DNA of 32,125 nucleotides, taken from NCBI GenBank assembly GCA_903839535.1, contig CAIMCT010000136.1, positions 1 through 32,125 of the forward strand. Reading direction: 5' to 3'. Under the pieces are notes generated by a model. That model saw nothing but the letters and a program-made list of their open reading frames with translations. It did no database searches and had not been told where the DNA came from. The translations under genes and the position numbers were made by a program. This DNA is from an uncultured Desulfobacteraceae bacterium (lineage in GTDB: Bacteria > Desulfobacterota > Desulfobacteria > Desulfobacterales > Desulfatirhabdiaceae). The stretch's first letter is position 1. Every line of letters begins with the position of its first letter. This document shows positions 7,486 to 15,327 of this stretch, piece by piece.

Positions 7486-9306
7486 TTAGCCTTCAGCGAC
7501 CATGGTAATGGCATGACGCGGACATTCCGTAAGACAGATGCCGCATCCTTTGCAATAGTCATAATCAATGGCGTATCCGAATGTTTCACGGGTTTGATCC
7601 AGAATCGACACATCTGGGCAGAAAATCAAGCAGTTATCACATTCCGTACAACGACCGCAGTGCATACATCGCTCTGTTTCATGAAGTGCTTCTTCCACGG
7701 AAAGAGTAGCGTGATAGGGTTCAAAAGAATCCTTACGCAGATCGGCTGGTTGAATGGTTTTTTCGCATCCCGGCATTTTGATGAAATAATCATAAACGAT
7801 TTTTGTTGAATCCACCACTTTCTGATCATTCTGTAGTACGGGATTCACCGGAGCCCAATTCATATATCTGGAAAAACTGAGAGCATCGCCACTGCCGATG
7901 CGAATCTGATTCAGAACATCAGAAAATGCAACACCTCTTCGGTCACAGTCCATGGCGATGGCGGCTTTTTTGCCGGAAGCAACGGCATGGACAACAGTAT
8001 GCGGGATGTCTATCATGTCGCCGCCCGCAAACACCTTCTCTCCATCGGTATGATCTGATAGAATTGATAAATCATCCCCGGTGCGAATGATGGTATCGCT
8101 TGAACGGACGCGCCTGCCAAGATAATCAAAATCCGGATTTTCCCCGATGGCGACCAGGATGGTGTCTACTGGTACGTCAAACGTCACGCCCTCCTTGCGG
8201 ATGGGCCGGCAGCGCCCGCTCTCGTCAGTTGGGCCCAGTTCCATTTCACAGCATACGAGATTTTCAATCGTAGTGTCCGCATTAAGCGTAATATCTTCGG
8301 GGGCCGCCAGAAAACGAAAAATGACGCCTTCTTCCTGGGCTTCCCGGACTTCCTCCGGATGAGCCGGCATTTCTGTTAACGATCTTCGGTAAATAACCGT
8401 GACATGGCATCCCATGCGAATGGCTGTTCGCGCTGCATCAATTGCGGTATTGCCACCGCCGATCACCGCCACCCGCTTGCCCAGCGCAACGGTTTCGCCC
8501 CTGGCTACCTGCTTCAGAATGTTCATGGCGCTCATGATTTGACAGCAGGAGAGGTTTGCCGTCAGTTCCATCTGAACGCTTCTATGCGCTCCGGTGGCCA
8601 AAAACACATAGTCGAATGTTTGAGTAAGGGTTTCCAGTGGGATATCTTTTCCGATTTCCGTATTCGGCCGCAGCTCAACGCCCATAAGGGATAGCCCCTC
8701 AAATTCAGATGCAACGACCTGTCTGGGAAGGCGATAGTTAGGGATACCCAGCCGTAGAATACCGCCCAGCAAGGCTTCTTTGTCAAAAATCGTCACCCTG
8801 AATCCGAGCAGTCTGGCGAAATAAGCCACAGACATGCCGGATGGACCCGATCCGACAACAGCCAGACTCCTTATTTTGTCAGACTGGCCATTGTTATCGG
8901 GCAGCTCCGGATGGGGGGTTGCGGGAGCGAATTGATCTCCGACAAACCGCTCCAGTTCCTTGATCTGGATACAATCATCCAGTACCGTCCTGTTACAGGC
9001 ATCCTCACAGAATTTAAAACAAACCCGGCCCAGGATCGCCGGAAAAGGTTCTTCCCGCTTGAGATGCCAATAGGCTTTTTCATATTCCTTGTTATTGAGC
9101 AGTTTCACCCAGCCTTCAATATCATTACCCGCCGGACAGGCGTTCTGGCATGCCGGAATCTTGTCTTCATAGATTGGCTTGATAAAACGCCAACCGCCGG
9201 TTTTATTGTGAAGCATGTTTCCCAGGGAAACATGCATCGGGGTGATGTCGCGATACGATTTGAACTTGTGTTTTATCGCCATTTCACTGCGTTTTTTCGC
9301 CGCCAT
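7486..9306 (-). CDS. GltD-like NAD(P)H/FAD oxidoreductase fused to a C-terminal PorD-type ferredoxin
   Basis: This 606-residue flavoprotein is the electron-transfer arm of the 2-oxoacid oxidoreductase. Residues ~50-115 form the GltD-like N-terminal cluster-binding region (CQNACPAG, CFKFCEDAC). A FAD Rossmann motif (VVGSGPSGMS, ~150-159) and an NAD(P)H Rossmann motif (VIGGGNTAIDAA, ~280-290) follow, then FAGGDMIDIPHTVVHAV of the second FAD motif. The last ~65 residues carry CMHCGRCTECDNCLIFCP and CKGCGICLTECP, a two-cluster domain equivalent to a PorD delta subunit. It probably links 2-oxoacid oxidation to NAD(P), as phenylglyoxylate dehydrogenase does in aromatic degraders. The ATG at 9306 has AGGAAAGGAAGAG upstream. 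It lies between the gamma and alpha genes. Confidence 0.88.
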   Translation of the reverse strand: MAAKKRSEMAIKHKFKSYRDITPMHVSLGNMLHNKTGGWRFIKPIYEDKIPACQNACPAGNDIEGWVKLLNNKEYEKAYWHLKREEPFPAILGRVCFKFCEDACNRTVLDDCIQIKELERFVGDQFAPATPHPELPDNNGQSDKIRSLAVVGSGPSGMSVAYFARLLGFRVTIFDKEALLGGILRLGIPNYRLPRQVVASEFEGLSLMGVELRPNTEIGKDIPLETLTQTFDYVFLATGAHRSVQMELTANLSCCQIMSAMNILKQVARGETVALGKRVAVIGGGNTAIDAARTAIRMGCHVTVIYRRSLTEMPAHPEEVREAQEEGVIFRFLAAPEDITLNADTTIENLVCCEMELGPTDESGRCRPIRKEGVTFDVPVDTILVAIGENPDFDYLGRRVRSSDTIIRTGDDLSILSDHTDGEKVFAGGDMIDIPHTVVHAVASGKKAAIAMDCDRRGVAFSDVLNQIRIGSGDALSFSRYMNWAPVNPVLQNDQKVVDSTKIVYDYFIKMPGCEKTIQPADLRKDSFEPYHATLSVEEALHETERCMHCGRCTECDNCLIFCPDVSILDQTRETFGYAIDYDYCKGCGICLTECPRHAITMVAEG

Positions 9307-9370
9307 AAATTCTCTTCCTTTCCTCTGGCTGATCCCTACAAAACAGATGTCTCTTTTTTCCGGAAACCCG

Positions 9371-9928
9371 TCAAACTTTCACCACCTGATTATATGCTGC
9401 TTGCGCCGCCTGCTGGTTCTGCGCTTTTTTTACCGGTACATAAGCTTCAATGGCCTGTAGAATGGCATTGATTCCGACCAGACCTGTGGCTTTCGAAAAA
9501 GCGCCTAAAATAGCTGTGTTTACAATTGGGTTGGCCGCGGAACCGAGACGATGCGAAACGGCGATAGCAGCCGCATCAATCACGAAAAGCCGATAATCAT
9601 CGCCAAAAAAATCCTTATAAAATTCCGGTGTACGGGATGAGTTGATCACAATGCTGCCGTTTTTTTTCAACCCCTCTATCACATTCACATTATCAAGCAT
9701 GGAAGCATCCAGCACCACCACATGATCCGGGTGGTAAATTTGACTTCGCAGATTGATATGCTGATTGTCAATCCGGCAGAAAGCCGTGACCGGCGCTCCC
9801 CTGCGCTCCACACCAAAAGCTGGAAATGCCTGAACAAATTTGCCCTCGATAAAAAAGGCCTGTGCAAGAACCTCTGACCCTATAACAGACCCTTGACCGC
9901 CTCTTCCGTGGAATCGAATCTCCTGCAT
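9371..9928 (-). CDS. 2-oxoacid:acceptor oxidoreductase, gamma subunit
   Basis: This 185-residue protein is a PorC/PorG-type gamma subunit: RFHGRGGQGSVIGSEVLAQA at the N-terminus, AFGVERRGAPVTAFCRI, and VVVLDASMLDNV are characteristic of the family, which contributes to CoA handling. The start is placed at the ATG at 9928, five bases after a GGAGG. A longer frame with a start at 9961 exists but would put that Shine-Dalgarno inside the coding region and add 11 residues not expected before RFHGRGGQG. It is the first oxidoreductase gene, 33 bp after the putative end of the selenoprotein reading frame. Confidence 0.88.
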   Translation of the reverse strand: MQEIRFHGRGGQGSVIGSEVLAQAFFIEGKFVQAFPAFGVERRGAPVTAFCRIDNQHINLRSQIYHPDHVVVLDASMLDNVNVIEGLKKNGSIVINSSRTPEFYKDFFGDDYRLFVIDAAAIAVSHRLGSAANPIVNTAILGAFSKATGLVGINAILQAIEAYVPVKKAQNQQAAQAAYNQVVKV

Positions 9929-9947
9929 GCAATCCTCCATGATATAT

Positions 9948-9989
9948 TGACCGTTCACCATTCACCGTTTGTCGTCAACGGTCAACGGC
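9948..9989. repeat. GTTCACC/CAACGGTCAACGG dispersed repeat
   Basis: The string with TTGACCGTTCACCATTCACC followed by CGTCAACGGTCAACGG belongs to a family also seen at 22140-22169 and, as the palindrome CCGTTGACGGTCAACGG, within hrpA at 18789-18805. Here it provides the last codons of the selenocysteine read-through extension of ArsS. Confidence 0.55.
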
Positions 9990-11014
9990 TTTGTTAATTG
10001 GGCTCCCTGACAGGGAGTCAGTTCTCCCTGTCATGATGATCCTGCGCTGGCAGTACAGGCAAAACAATGATTCATAATCATGATTTCCCGGCTCGCCAGT
10101 TTATCGAAATCAAAATCACGAATATGCCTGGGGGAGTCGCTGTTTACCGATAGACCCAGCATCTGGTTAAAATCACAATCAAAAAGACTTCCGTTCCATC
10201 CCACAGACAACGTGGTCCGGCACATCACATTTTGCACTGCATCAGGATTGAAGGATTGTCTCAGCTTACACATATAATTATCAAAATTGTCGCTGTTAAC
10301 CAGATAATCCAGATAGCGACCCACCGGACAGTTCGTCAGACAATATAAGCGGTTGAACTCGATCCCGTACTCTTCCCGAAGACGAAGCCGGTACTCGTTT
10401 TCCAGAGATGCCTGGCTCGCAGGCAGACAGGCGTCAGGTGGGTTGTGAGCAAGGTTTAGTATCAGCCCGCTTCCTTGCATTCCATACCCTCTTTGATTCA
10501 GATCACGGATGGATGCAATGGTCTGCAGAAATGTGTTCTTCCCGCGCTGAAGCTCGGCGCGATCCAGTTGATAGTCTGGCATGGAACCTATGACTTCAAT
10601 GCCCAATCGAGCATAGAGATCAAGATAAAAAGAATATTTCAAATCCTGGAGAATGACAAGGTTGCTTCTGACAATGACCCGGCGGCCGATCCGGGTTGCC
10701 TGTTCCAGAAGCCACGGAAGATCCGGGTGAAGCTCCGGGGCGCCGCCGGTGATGTCCAAGGTCGGAATATGGTGCACATCGGCTGCCAGAAGACACAGCT
10801 CAAGGGTTTCTCTGTCCATTCTCTCTTTTCTGTCCGGACCGGCCTTCACATGACAATGGCTGCAACTGAGATTGCATTGCCGGGTAATATTGATCTGAAG
10901 AATTTTAATCCCGTCCGCGCGCAAGGAACAAAGCCCCGATTCCCGGACAATGGACGAAAAGGATTCTTTGCTGCGTTTACCTGATAAGAGCGCCATCTGT
11001 CTCGACATCGGCAT
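9962..11014 (-). CDS. arsS: ArsS-family radical SAM protein, probable selenoprotein (in-frame TGA)
   Basis: This radical SAM enzyme has CNLSCSHC (Cys 47, 51, 54) binding the [4Fe-4S]-SAM cluster, a DITGGAPELHP segment, and a Cys-rich C-terminal half (YCLTNCPVGRYLDY, MCRTTLSVGWNGSLFDCDFN, HCFACTASAGSS). These match the arsenosugar-biosynthesis radical SAM (seleno)protein ArsS family, which acts on methylated arsenicals. The frame reaches TGA at 10031-10033 directly after the SS of CTASAGSS. In this family a Cys or selenocysteine follows that motif, so I read the TGA as Sec (residue 328), with 22 more codons to a second TGA at 9962-9964. The start is the ATG at 11014 (AGGA 5 nt upstream) rather than the GTG at 11017. 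If the TGA is a true stop, the product is 327 residues and lacks the motif's last residue. It is first gene of the oxidoreductase operon; no ArsM partner is in view. Confidence 0.8.
10003..10033 (-). promoter_or_regulatory. Candidate bacterial SECIS hairpin after the arsS TGA
   Basis: On the coding strand, TGA (10033-10031) is followed 19 nt later by the loop of a 6-bp hairpin, CUCCCU-GUC-AGGGAG (10017-10003). G and U are the first loop bases, and the UGA-to-loop distance lies within the 16-37 nt range usually given for bSECIS elements. An alternative, stronger-looking 10-bp perfect hairpin, TGACAGGGAG-AACTGA-CTCCCTGTCA (10033-10008), would bury the TGA in its stem and excludes the first. There is no U-run after either, so they do not look like a rho-independent terminator. 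Confidence 0.55.
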
Positions 11015-11205
11015 CACATTCCTTTTTTTCTGATGATTTTACAGATTTGGAATCAGTTTATACAACCATTGATGTTATATTTACAATCAATTATGCTTGA
11101 AATTCAAATCTTTTTTGATTACAACAAAATTCAGAAACGATATGTAATAATTATATATTTTGATTACCACGACTTATTGGGAAGTTACAGGCAAAGTTAT
11201 CTAAC

Positions 11206-11901
11206 ATGCTTAAAACACTTGAAGATGTTCGTCAAAGACTCATTAACGGTTACGATCCGTACAGTATTATTCTTTTCGGTTCGTACGGCGCTCAACATGC
11301 ACGGGAACACAGCGACATCGATCTTCTTATCGTAAAAGATTCCTTGAAGAACCATCTCGAACGGCACATGGAAATAGAGAAACTTCTTGCAGACAGAAGC
11401 GTTTCAATCGACATAAAAGTATTTACCCGGCATGAGGTTCGGCATCTTTATTCATCTGGAAGCCCTTTTATGGAAGAAGTCATGGAAACAGGGAGGCTTA
11501 TTTACATGCGAAAAGCAACAGAAGTGTGGATGAACGATGCAAAGGAAGAGAGAGAAACGGCAACAATCCTGCTTGACCATGGAAAATTCAAAGGAGCCTG
11601 TTATCACGCCCAGCAGTGTGTGGAAAAATGTCTGAAGGCGCTCATTCTTGAAAAAGGTAAGAAACCGGAAAAATCGCATGATATTATAAAGCTTCTGAAT
11701 GATGTCAGTTTATCAGGGTATGACATTTCTTTTTCCGTGGACGATGCGGTCTTTATGAACAGCATTTACCGGGGACGATATCCTGCTGATGAAGGGCTTC
11801 TGCCACATGGTGAACCATCAGGGGATGAATCCGGAAGAGCGGTAAGGATAGCAGAAAGTATCTTTGAAATTCTCAGGAAACATCTTGGGGAAAAAGAATG
11901 A
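11206..11901 (+). CDS. MNT-type nucleotidyltransferase fused to a HEPN domain
   Basis: This 231-residue protein has two domains. Residues ~5-95 form a minimal nucleotidyltransferase: GSYGAQ at 25-30, then SDIDLL with D37 and D39, and a third acidic position near D69. Residues ~103-228 form a HEPN domain (ACYHAQQCVEKCLKALILEK, then KSHDIIKLL, and the YRGRYP segment near the end). Stand-alone pairs of these domains (MntA/HepT) act as toxin-antitoxin modules in which the NTase AMPylates the HEPN RNase. In this fused form the HEPN part shows no clear R-x4-6-H catalytic motif, so RNase activity is doubtful. It is a single gene, divergent from arsS, with a 191-bp AT-rich spacer (11015-11205) that must hold both promoters. 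The Shine-Dalgarno is weak. Confidence 0.8.
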   Translation: MLKTLEDVRQRLINGYDPYSIILFGSYGAQHAREHSDIDLLIVKDSLKNHLERHMEIEKLLADRSVSIDIKVFTRHEVRHLYSSGSPFMEEVMETGRLIYMRKATEVWMNDAKEERETATILLDHGKFKGACYHAQQCVEKCLKALILEKGKKPEKSHDIIKLLNDVSLSGYDISFSVDDAVFMNSIYRGRYPADEGLLPHGEPSGDESGRAVRIAESIFEILRKHLGEKE

Positions 11902-11909
11902 ACACTGAA

Positions 11910-12039
11910 CCTTGATCATCGTTTCGGCCATATTGCTTTCCCCCCACCCCGACCCTCCCCCGCTGAGAGAGGGAGGTTTTCTGCTCCTCCCCCCAGCGGG
12001 GGGAGGTTGGGAGGGGGCTGGCCGAAACGAGAATCAAGG
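11910..12039. repeat. 130-bp nested inverted-repeat element (MITE-like)
   Basis: The outer arms are CCTTGAT (11910-11916) and ATCAAGG (12033-12039). Inside them CGTTTCGGCCA pairs perfectly with TGGCCGAAACG, and further in CCCCCACCCC...CCTCCCCCGCTG pairs imperfectly with the G-rich right half, with a small loop around 11977-11983. The whole can fold into one long hairpin just after the NTase-HEPN gene. Half-elements of the same core occur at 21454-21488 and, in shorter form, at 30353-30393. The remaining spacer to the next gene (12040-12208) shows nothing recognisable apart from that gene's Shine-Dalgarno. Confidence 0.75.
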
Positions 12040-12208
12040 CCAACACCGTTTTATCGGCATTCGTTCGCAAAGTTTTGAATATTGGAATTGAGGTCATCAT
12101 CGGACGGCAAAGCTCCGGTTCTCCATGCCTTTATTTGCCATTGACTCTCAGAGCGCCATATTCTATGGTACCTCAATACCGTCTTTAATGACCAAACAAG
12201 GAGGTCTT

Positions 12209-13552
12209 ATGAAAAAATATTTTATCGCCCTTCTGATAGTTGCGTTAGGGATAGCCCCCGCCTGGGCCACGGAAATCCCTAAAAAAAAGCCAGTCGCGCC
12301 CACCAAAGCCTCGGTGCAGGCTTCCTCAAAAAAACCGGCTGCTTCGGCCAAAGCCTCGACTCAAGCCACCAAAAAAAAACCGGCTGCTCCGGCCAAAGCC
12401 TCGGCTCAAGCCACCAAAAAAAAACCGGTTGCTCCGACAAAAGTCGCCAAGCAACCCGCACCCCTCAAAAATGTCCCCGCACAAAAACCAGCACCAGAAC
12501 CACCGGTACTCTACAAGGCGTTTATTGTTGTGGAAGCGCAAACCGGTAAAATGCTGGAGGGCGAAAATGTTCACCTGTCCCTGCCCCCGGCCAGTATCAC
12601 CAAGCTGATGCTGGCAGCCATCGTGATGGACAGATTGGAAAGCGGCCAGATCAAGCTTGGTGACAAGGTAACCGTATCCCAAGAGGCGGCCAGAATGGGC
12701 GGCAGCCAGGTTTTTCTTAAGCCAGGCGAGGTATTTCCCCTGGAAGAGATGATGAGGGCTGTCATGGTGGCATCGGCCAACGATGCGGCTTTTGCCGTGG
12801 CCGAATTCGTTGCCGGCAGCCGGGAGAATTTCGTCGATCTGATGAACGAAAAGGCCAAATCGCTCAACATGGCCGATTCCCGATTTCACTCCATGCACGG
12901 ACTGCCCCCTGCCAAGGGTCAGGAACCGGATATGACATCATGCGCGGATCTTTCCATTCTGGCTGGAAATCTGCTCACCCATCCCGGAATCCTGGAATGG
13001 ACATCCCTGAAAACCGCTCCATTTAGGGACGGTACCCTGATCATGCGGAACCACAACCAACTGATGAACCGTTTTTCCGGCATGGACGGCCTTAAGACTG
13101 GCTTTTATCGTGAGGCCGGCTACAGTATCGCCGCCACTGCCAAGATAAACAACCTTCGCCTCATTGCCGTGGTCATGGGCAGTTCCACAGCCAAAACCAG
13201 AGATAGCTTCGCCGAAAATAAGCTAAAAACGTATTTTTCACAGTATGAAATGATGACTCTCGTCAAAAAAGGTGATCCCGTGGACAAAGACGTAGCCCTT
13301 CCGGATGGCAAGCAAAAAAGCCTCAAGCCGGTGGCTGCTACCGATTTTTTCTATCCAGTTCCCCGCGATAAGAAAAAACAGATTACCAGAAATATCGACC
13401 TTCCCGATCAGGTTAGAGGAGAGATCAAAGAAGGTCAACGTCTCGGCGAAATGGTTATCCAATTCGACAAGGACATTGTGGGCAAGGTGGATCTGATCTC
13501 ACCGGTTTACATACCCAAAGCCGGATTTTTTTCAAGATTTTTCAATAATTAA
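12209..13552 (+). CDS. D-alanyl-D-alanine carboxypeptidase (PBP5/6-type, peptidase S11)
   Basis: This 447-residue periplasmic penicillin-binding protein trims the terminal D-Ala from peptidoglycan pentapeptides. The three active-site motifs are present: SITK (S129, K132), SAN (189-191) and KTG (296-298). A PBP5 C-terminal beta domain follows (about 365-430), then a short GFFSRFFNN tail that could be amphipathic and membrane-binding. The start is the ATG at 12209 (AAGGAGG 6 nt upstream), giving a standard signal peptide cleaved at about AWA-TE (residue 20). A 12125 start would place 28 unlikely residues before the signal. Between signal and catalytic domain lies an unusual Lys/Ala/Pro linker (residues ~25-97) with a 15-residue repeat. 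Confidence 0.92.
   Translation: MKKYFIALLIVALGIAPAWATEIPKKKPVAPTKASVQASSKKPAASAKASTQATKKKPAAPAKASAQATKKKPVAPTKVAKQPAPLKNVPAQKPAPEPPVLYKAFIVVEAQTGKMLEGENVHLSLPPASITKLMLAAIVMDRLESGQIKLGDKVTVSQEAARMGGSQVFLKPGEVFPLEEMMRAVMVASANDAAFAVAEFVAGSRENFVDLMNEKAKSLNMADSRFHSMHGLPPAKGQEPDMTSCADLSILAGNLLTHPGILEWTSLKTAPFRDGTLIMRNHNQLMNRFSGMDGLKTGFYREAGYSIAATAKINNLRLIAVVMGSSTAKTRDSFAENKLKTYFSQYEMMTLVKKGDPVDKDVALPDGKQKSLKPVAATDFFYPVPRDKKKQITRNIDLPDQVRGEIKEGQRLGEMVIQFDKDIVGKVDLISPVYIPKAGFFSRFFNN
12284..12448 (+). repeat. 45-bp tandem repeats with poly-A tracts in the carboxypeptidase linker
   Basis: The linker is about three copies of a 15-residue unit of the form KASxQAxKKKPAAPA (KAS at residues 33, 48 and 63). 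Each KKKP block is encoded by a run of A: A8 near 12281, A7 near 12330, and A9 near 12371 and 12416. Such runs are slippage-prone and lie before the catalytic domain. Confidence 0.75.
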
Positions 13553-13608
13553 ATATCTTAAAATCGTATCTTTCTTAAATTCGATCACACCACATATGAA
13601 AATGATAC

Positions 13609-13698
13609 TTCCCCCTTTGAAAAAGGGGGATCGAGGGGGATTTTCCAGGTGGATAGCCTCCTAAATCCCCCCTGGCCCCCCTTTTTCAAAGGGGGGAA
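13609..13698. repeat. 90-bp palindromic element (CCCCCTTTGAAAAAGGGGG family)
   Basis: The left arm begins TTCCCCCTTTGAAAAAGGGG and ends GAGGGGGATTT. The right arm, AAATCCCCCCTGGCCCCCC to CAAAGGGGGGAA, is its reverse complement with few mismatches; about 18 bp form the loop. A diverged copy sits inside hrpA at 19211-19296 and a fragment at 17363-17387. It occupies most of the gap between the carboxypeptidase and S1 genes. Confidence 0.8.
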
Positions 13699-13802
13699 TC
13701 CTTTCGATTTTAGTTGTGATTAGCGGGCACAAGAGCGTTCGATGAAATTTAAGAATGATATTTAAAATAAATCACTTAAAATGAACAAGAGGAAAATGAC
13801 AG

Positions 13803-15290
13803 ATGCCATCCTTTTCTGAAGAAGAACTCCATGAAGAAGAGCTTCCTAAAGAAGAACTCTCTACAGAAGACGCTGAACCCAGTTTTGCAGATCTATTGGA
13901 GTCATACAGCTCCAAAATCACACGAAATATTGAGGTCGGCAATAGAATATCCGGCCGCATCATTTCAATTGGAAAAGATTCCATCTTCCTGGATACCGGA
14001 ACCCAGATAGACGGAGTGGCCAACAGAGCTGATCTGCTCAATTCCAATGGCGAATTTCCCTACGTCATCGGAGACATTGTTGAACTCTATGTGGTTTCCG
14101 TCAAAGAGGACGAAATCCGGCTTTCAAAAGCCATTTCCGGATCAGGGGACAACACCCTGCTCATTGAAGCCTACCACAATGCAATTCCGGTAAACGGAAA
14201 AGTCATCGAACAGTGTAAGGGCGGATTCAATATAGACATTCATCATACCCGCGCCTTTTGTCCTATCAGCCAGATGGACGTGTCCCATATTGAAAATCCG
14301 GAATTATTCATCGGGCAGTCCTTTGATTTTTTGATCCTTCAGTTTGAAGAAAGAGGCAGAAATATCGTTGTTTCAAGGCGTGAGTTGTTAAAACAGGATA
14401 TGGATAGTAAAAAAGAGCTGTTTCTGGAAAAACTCTCCGTAGGCTCCGTCTGTACCGGAAGGGTCGCCAGAATCATGCCCTACGGCGCATTCGTCGAACT
14501 GATACCTGGGCTGTCGGGCCTGGTGCCAATATCCGAAATCAGTTGGTCACACATTGAAAAACCCGAAGATGTCCTTAGTCCCGATGATACGATTCAGGTG
14601 GTTGTCACCTCGATGCAGCCAAGGCCGGAAGATGATCCCAAGATTGCTCTGTCCATCAAACAGGTTCTTGATAATCCATGGAGCCATATCAGCGATCAAT
14701 TTCATGCTGGCGATCGGGTAAAAGGAAAAATTACCCGGCTGGCGCCTTTTGGGGCCTTTGTGGAACTGGCGCCCGGCATTGATGGACTGGTTCATCTTTC
14801 TGAAATCAGCTATACTCAGCGGGTCAATCGGCCGGAAGATTTTCTTCGACCTGGGGAGTCGGTTTTTGTCCTGATCAAGGAAATCGACCTGTTGAAAAAG
14901 CGCATTTCCCTCAGCATCAAGGATGCAGAAGGAGATCCGTGGATGGATGTTCCGGAAAAGTATAAGACAGGCCAGACCTTGGAGGGCATGATTCAGAAAC
15001 GGGAAAAATGGGGATATATCGTCACCCTGGAGCCTGGCATTGTCGGCATCCTGCCGCTTTCCAGAATCCGGTCATCGGGACAACCTTCCGCCATGGATTC
15101 CCTTAAACCGGGCCGCGCCATGACTGTGGTGATTGACGAGATCAAGCTGGCGGAAAGAAGAATCACCCTGAGACTGGATGCCCCGGAGGATGATAACTGG
15201 CAGCAGTATTCACCTCAGAAATCTTCCCAGCCTGTTGGAACCTTTGGGGATAAATTGCAGCAAGCGCTCGACTTGGCGAAATCAAAGTGA
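13803..15290 (+). CDS. S1-domain RNA-binding protein (ribosomal protein S1-like, five S1 domains)
   Basis: This 495-residue protein begins with an acidic Glu-rich leader (residues ~5-27) followed by five consecutive S1/OB-fold repeats at roughly 40-110, 120-195, 207-287, 298-373 and 383-460. Repeats 3 and 4 are the most canonical (GRVARIMPYGAFVELIPGLS and GKITRLAPFGAFVELAPGID); repeats 1, 2 and 5 are diverged. It probably binds mRNA or structured RNA. It is smaller than the six-domain S1 of the main 30S particle and may be a paralogue that helps translation or RNA turnover; the sequence alone cannot decide. The ATG at 13803 has GAGGAAAA upstream. Next downstream are two RNA helicases on the same strand. 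Confidence 0.85.
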   Translation: MPSFSEEELHEEELPKEELSTEDAEPSFADLLESYSSKITRNIEVGNRISGRIISIGKDSIFLDTGTQIDGVANRADLLNSNGEFPYVIGDIVELYVVSVKEDEIRLSKAISGSGDNTLLIEAYHNAIPVNGKVIEQCKGGFNIDIHHTRAFCPISQMDVSHIENPELFIGQSFDFLILQFEERGRNIVVSRRELLKQDMDSKKELFLEKLSVGSVCTGRVARIMPYGAFVELIPGLSGLVPISEISWSHIEKPEDVLSPDDTIQVVVTSMQPRPEDDPKIALSIKQVLDNPWSHISDQFHAGDRVKGKITRLAPFGAFVELAPGIDGLVHLSEISYTQRVNRPEDFLRPGESVFVLIKEIDLLKKRISLSIKDAEGDPWMDVPEKYKTGQTLEGMIQKREKWGYIVTLEPGIVGILPLSRIRSSGQPSAMDSLKPGRAMTVVIDEIKLAERRITLRLDAPEDDNWQQYSPQKSSQPVGTFGDKLQQALDLAKSK

Positions 15291-15293
15291 CTC

Positions 15294-15327
15294 GCCGGTA
15301 TGCCAGTATGCCAGTATGCCGGCATTC
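15294..15327. repeat. TATGCCAG tandem/palindromic repeat
   Basis: CGCCGGTATGCC is followed by AGTATGCCAGTATGCCGGCAT: about three copies of the 8-bp unit TATGCC(A/G)G ending in the palindrome ATGCCGGCAT. It lies directly after the S1 gene stop. A shorter relative lies at 7461-7478. The rest of the gap to 15534 holds nothing I recognise. Confidence 0.6.

Noticed and set aside
12284-12448. Linker repeats as a CRISPR array
   Set aside because: The units are contiguous, in frame and encode a regular 15-residue peptide, with no unique spacers.
12326-12898. 190-codon minus-strand frame opposite the carboxypeptidase
   Set aside because: Its repeated Phe-rich C-terminal part is merely the complement of the Lys/Ala/Pro linker repeats; the plus-strand gene has all three catalytic motifs.
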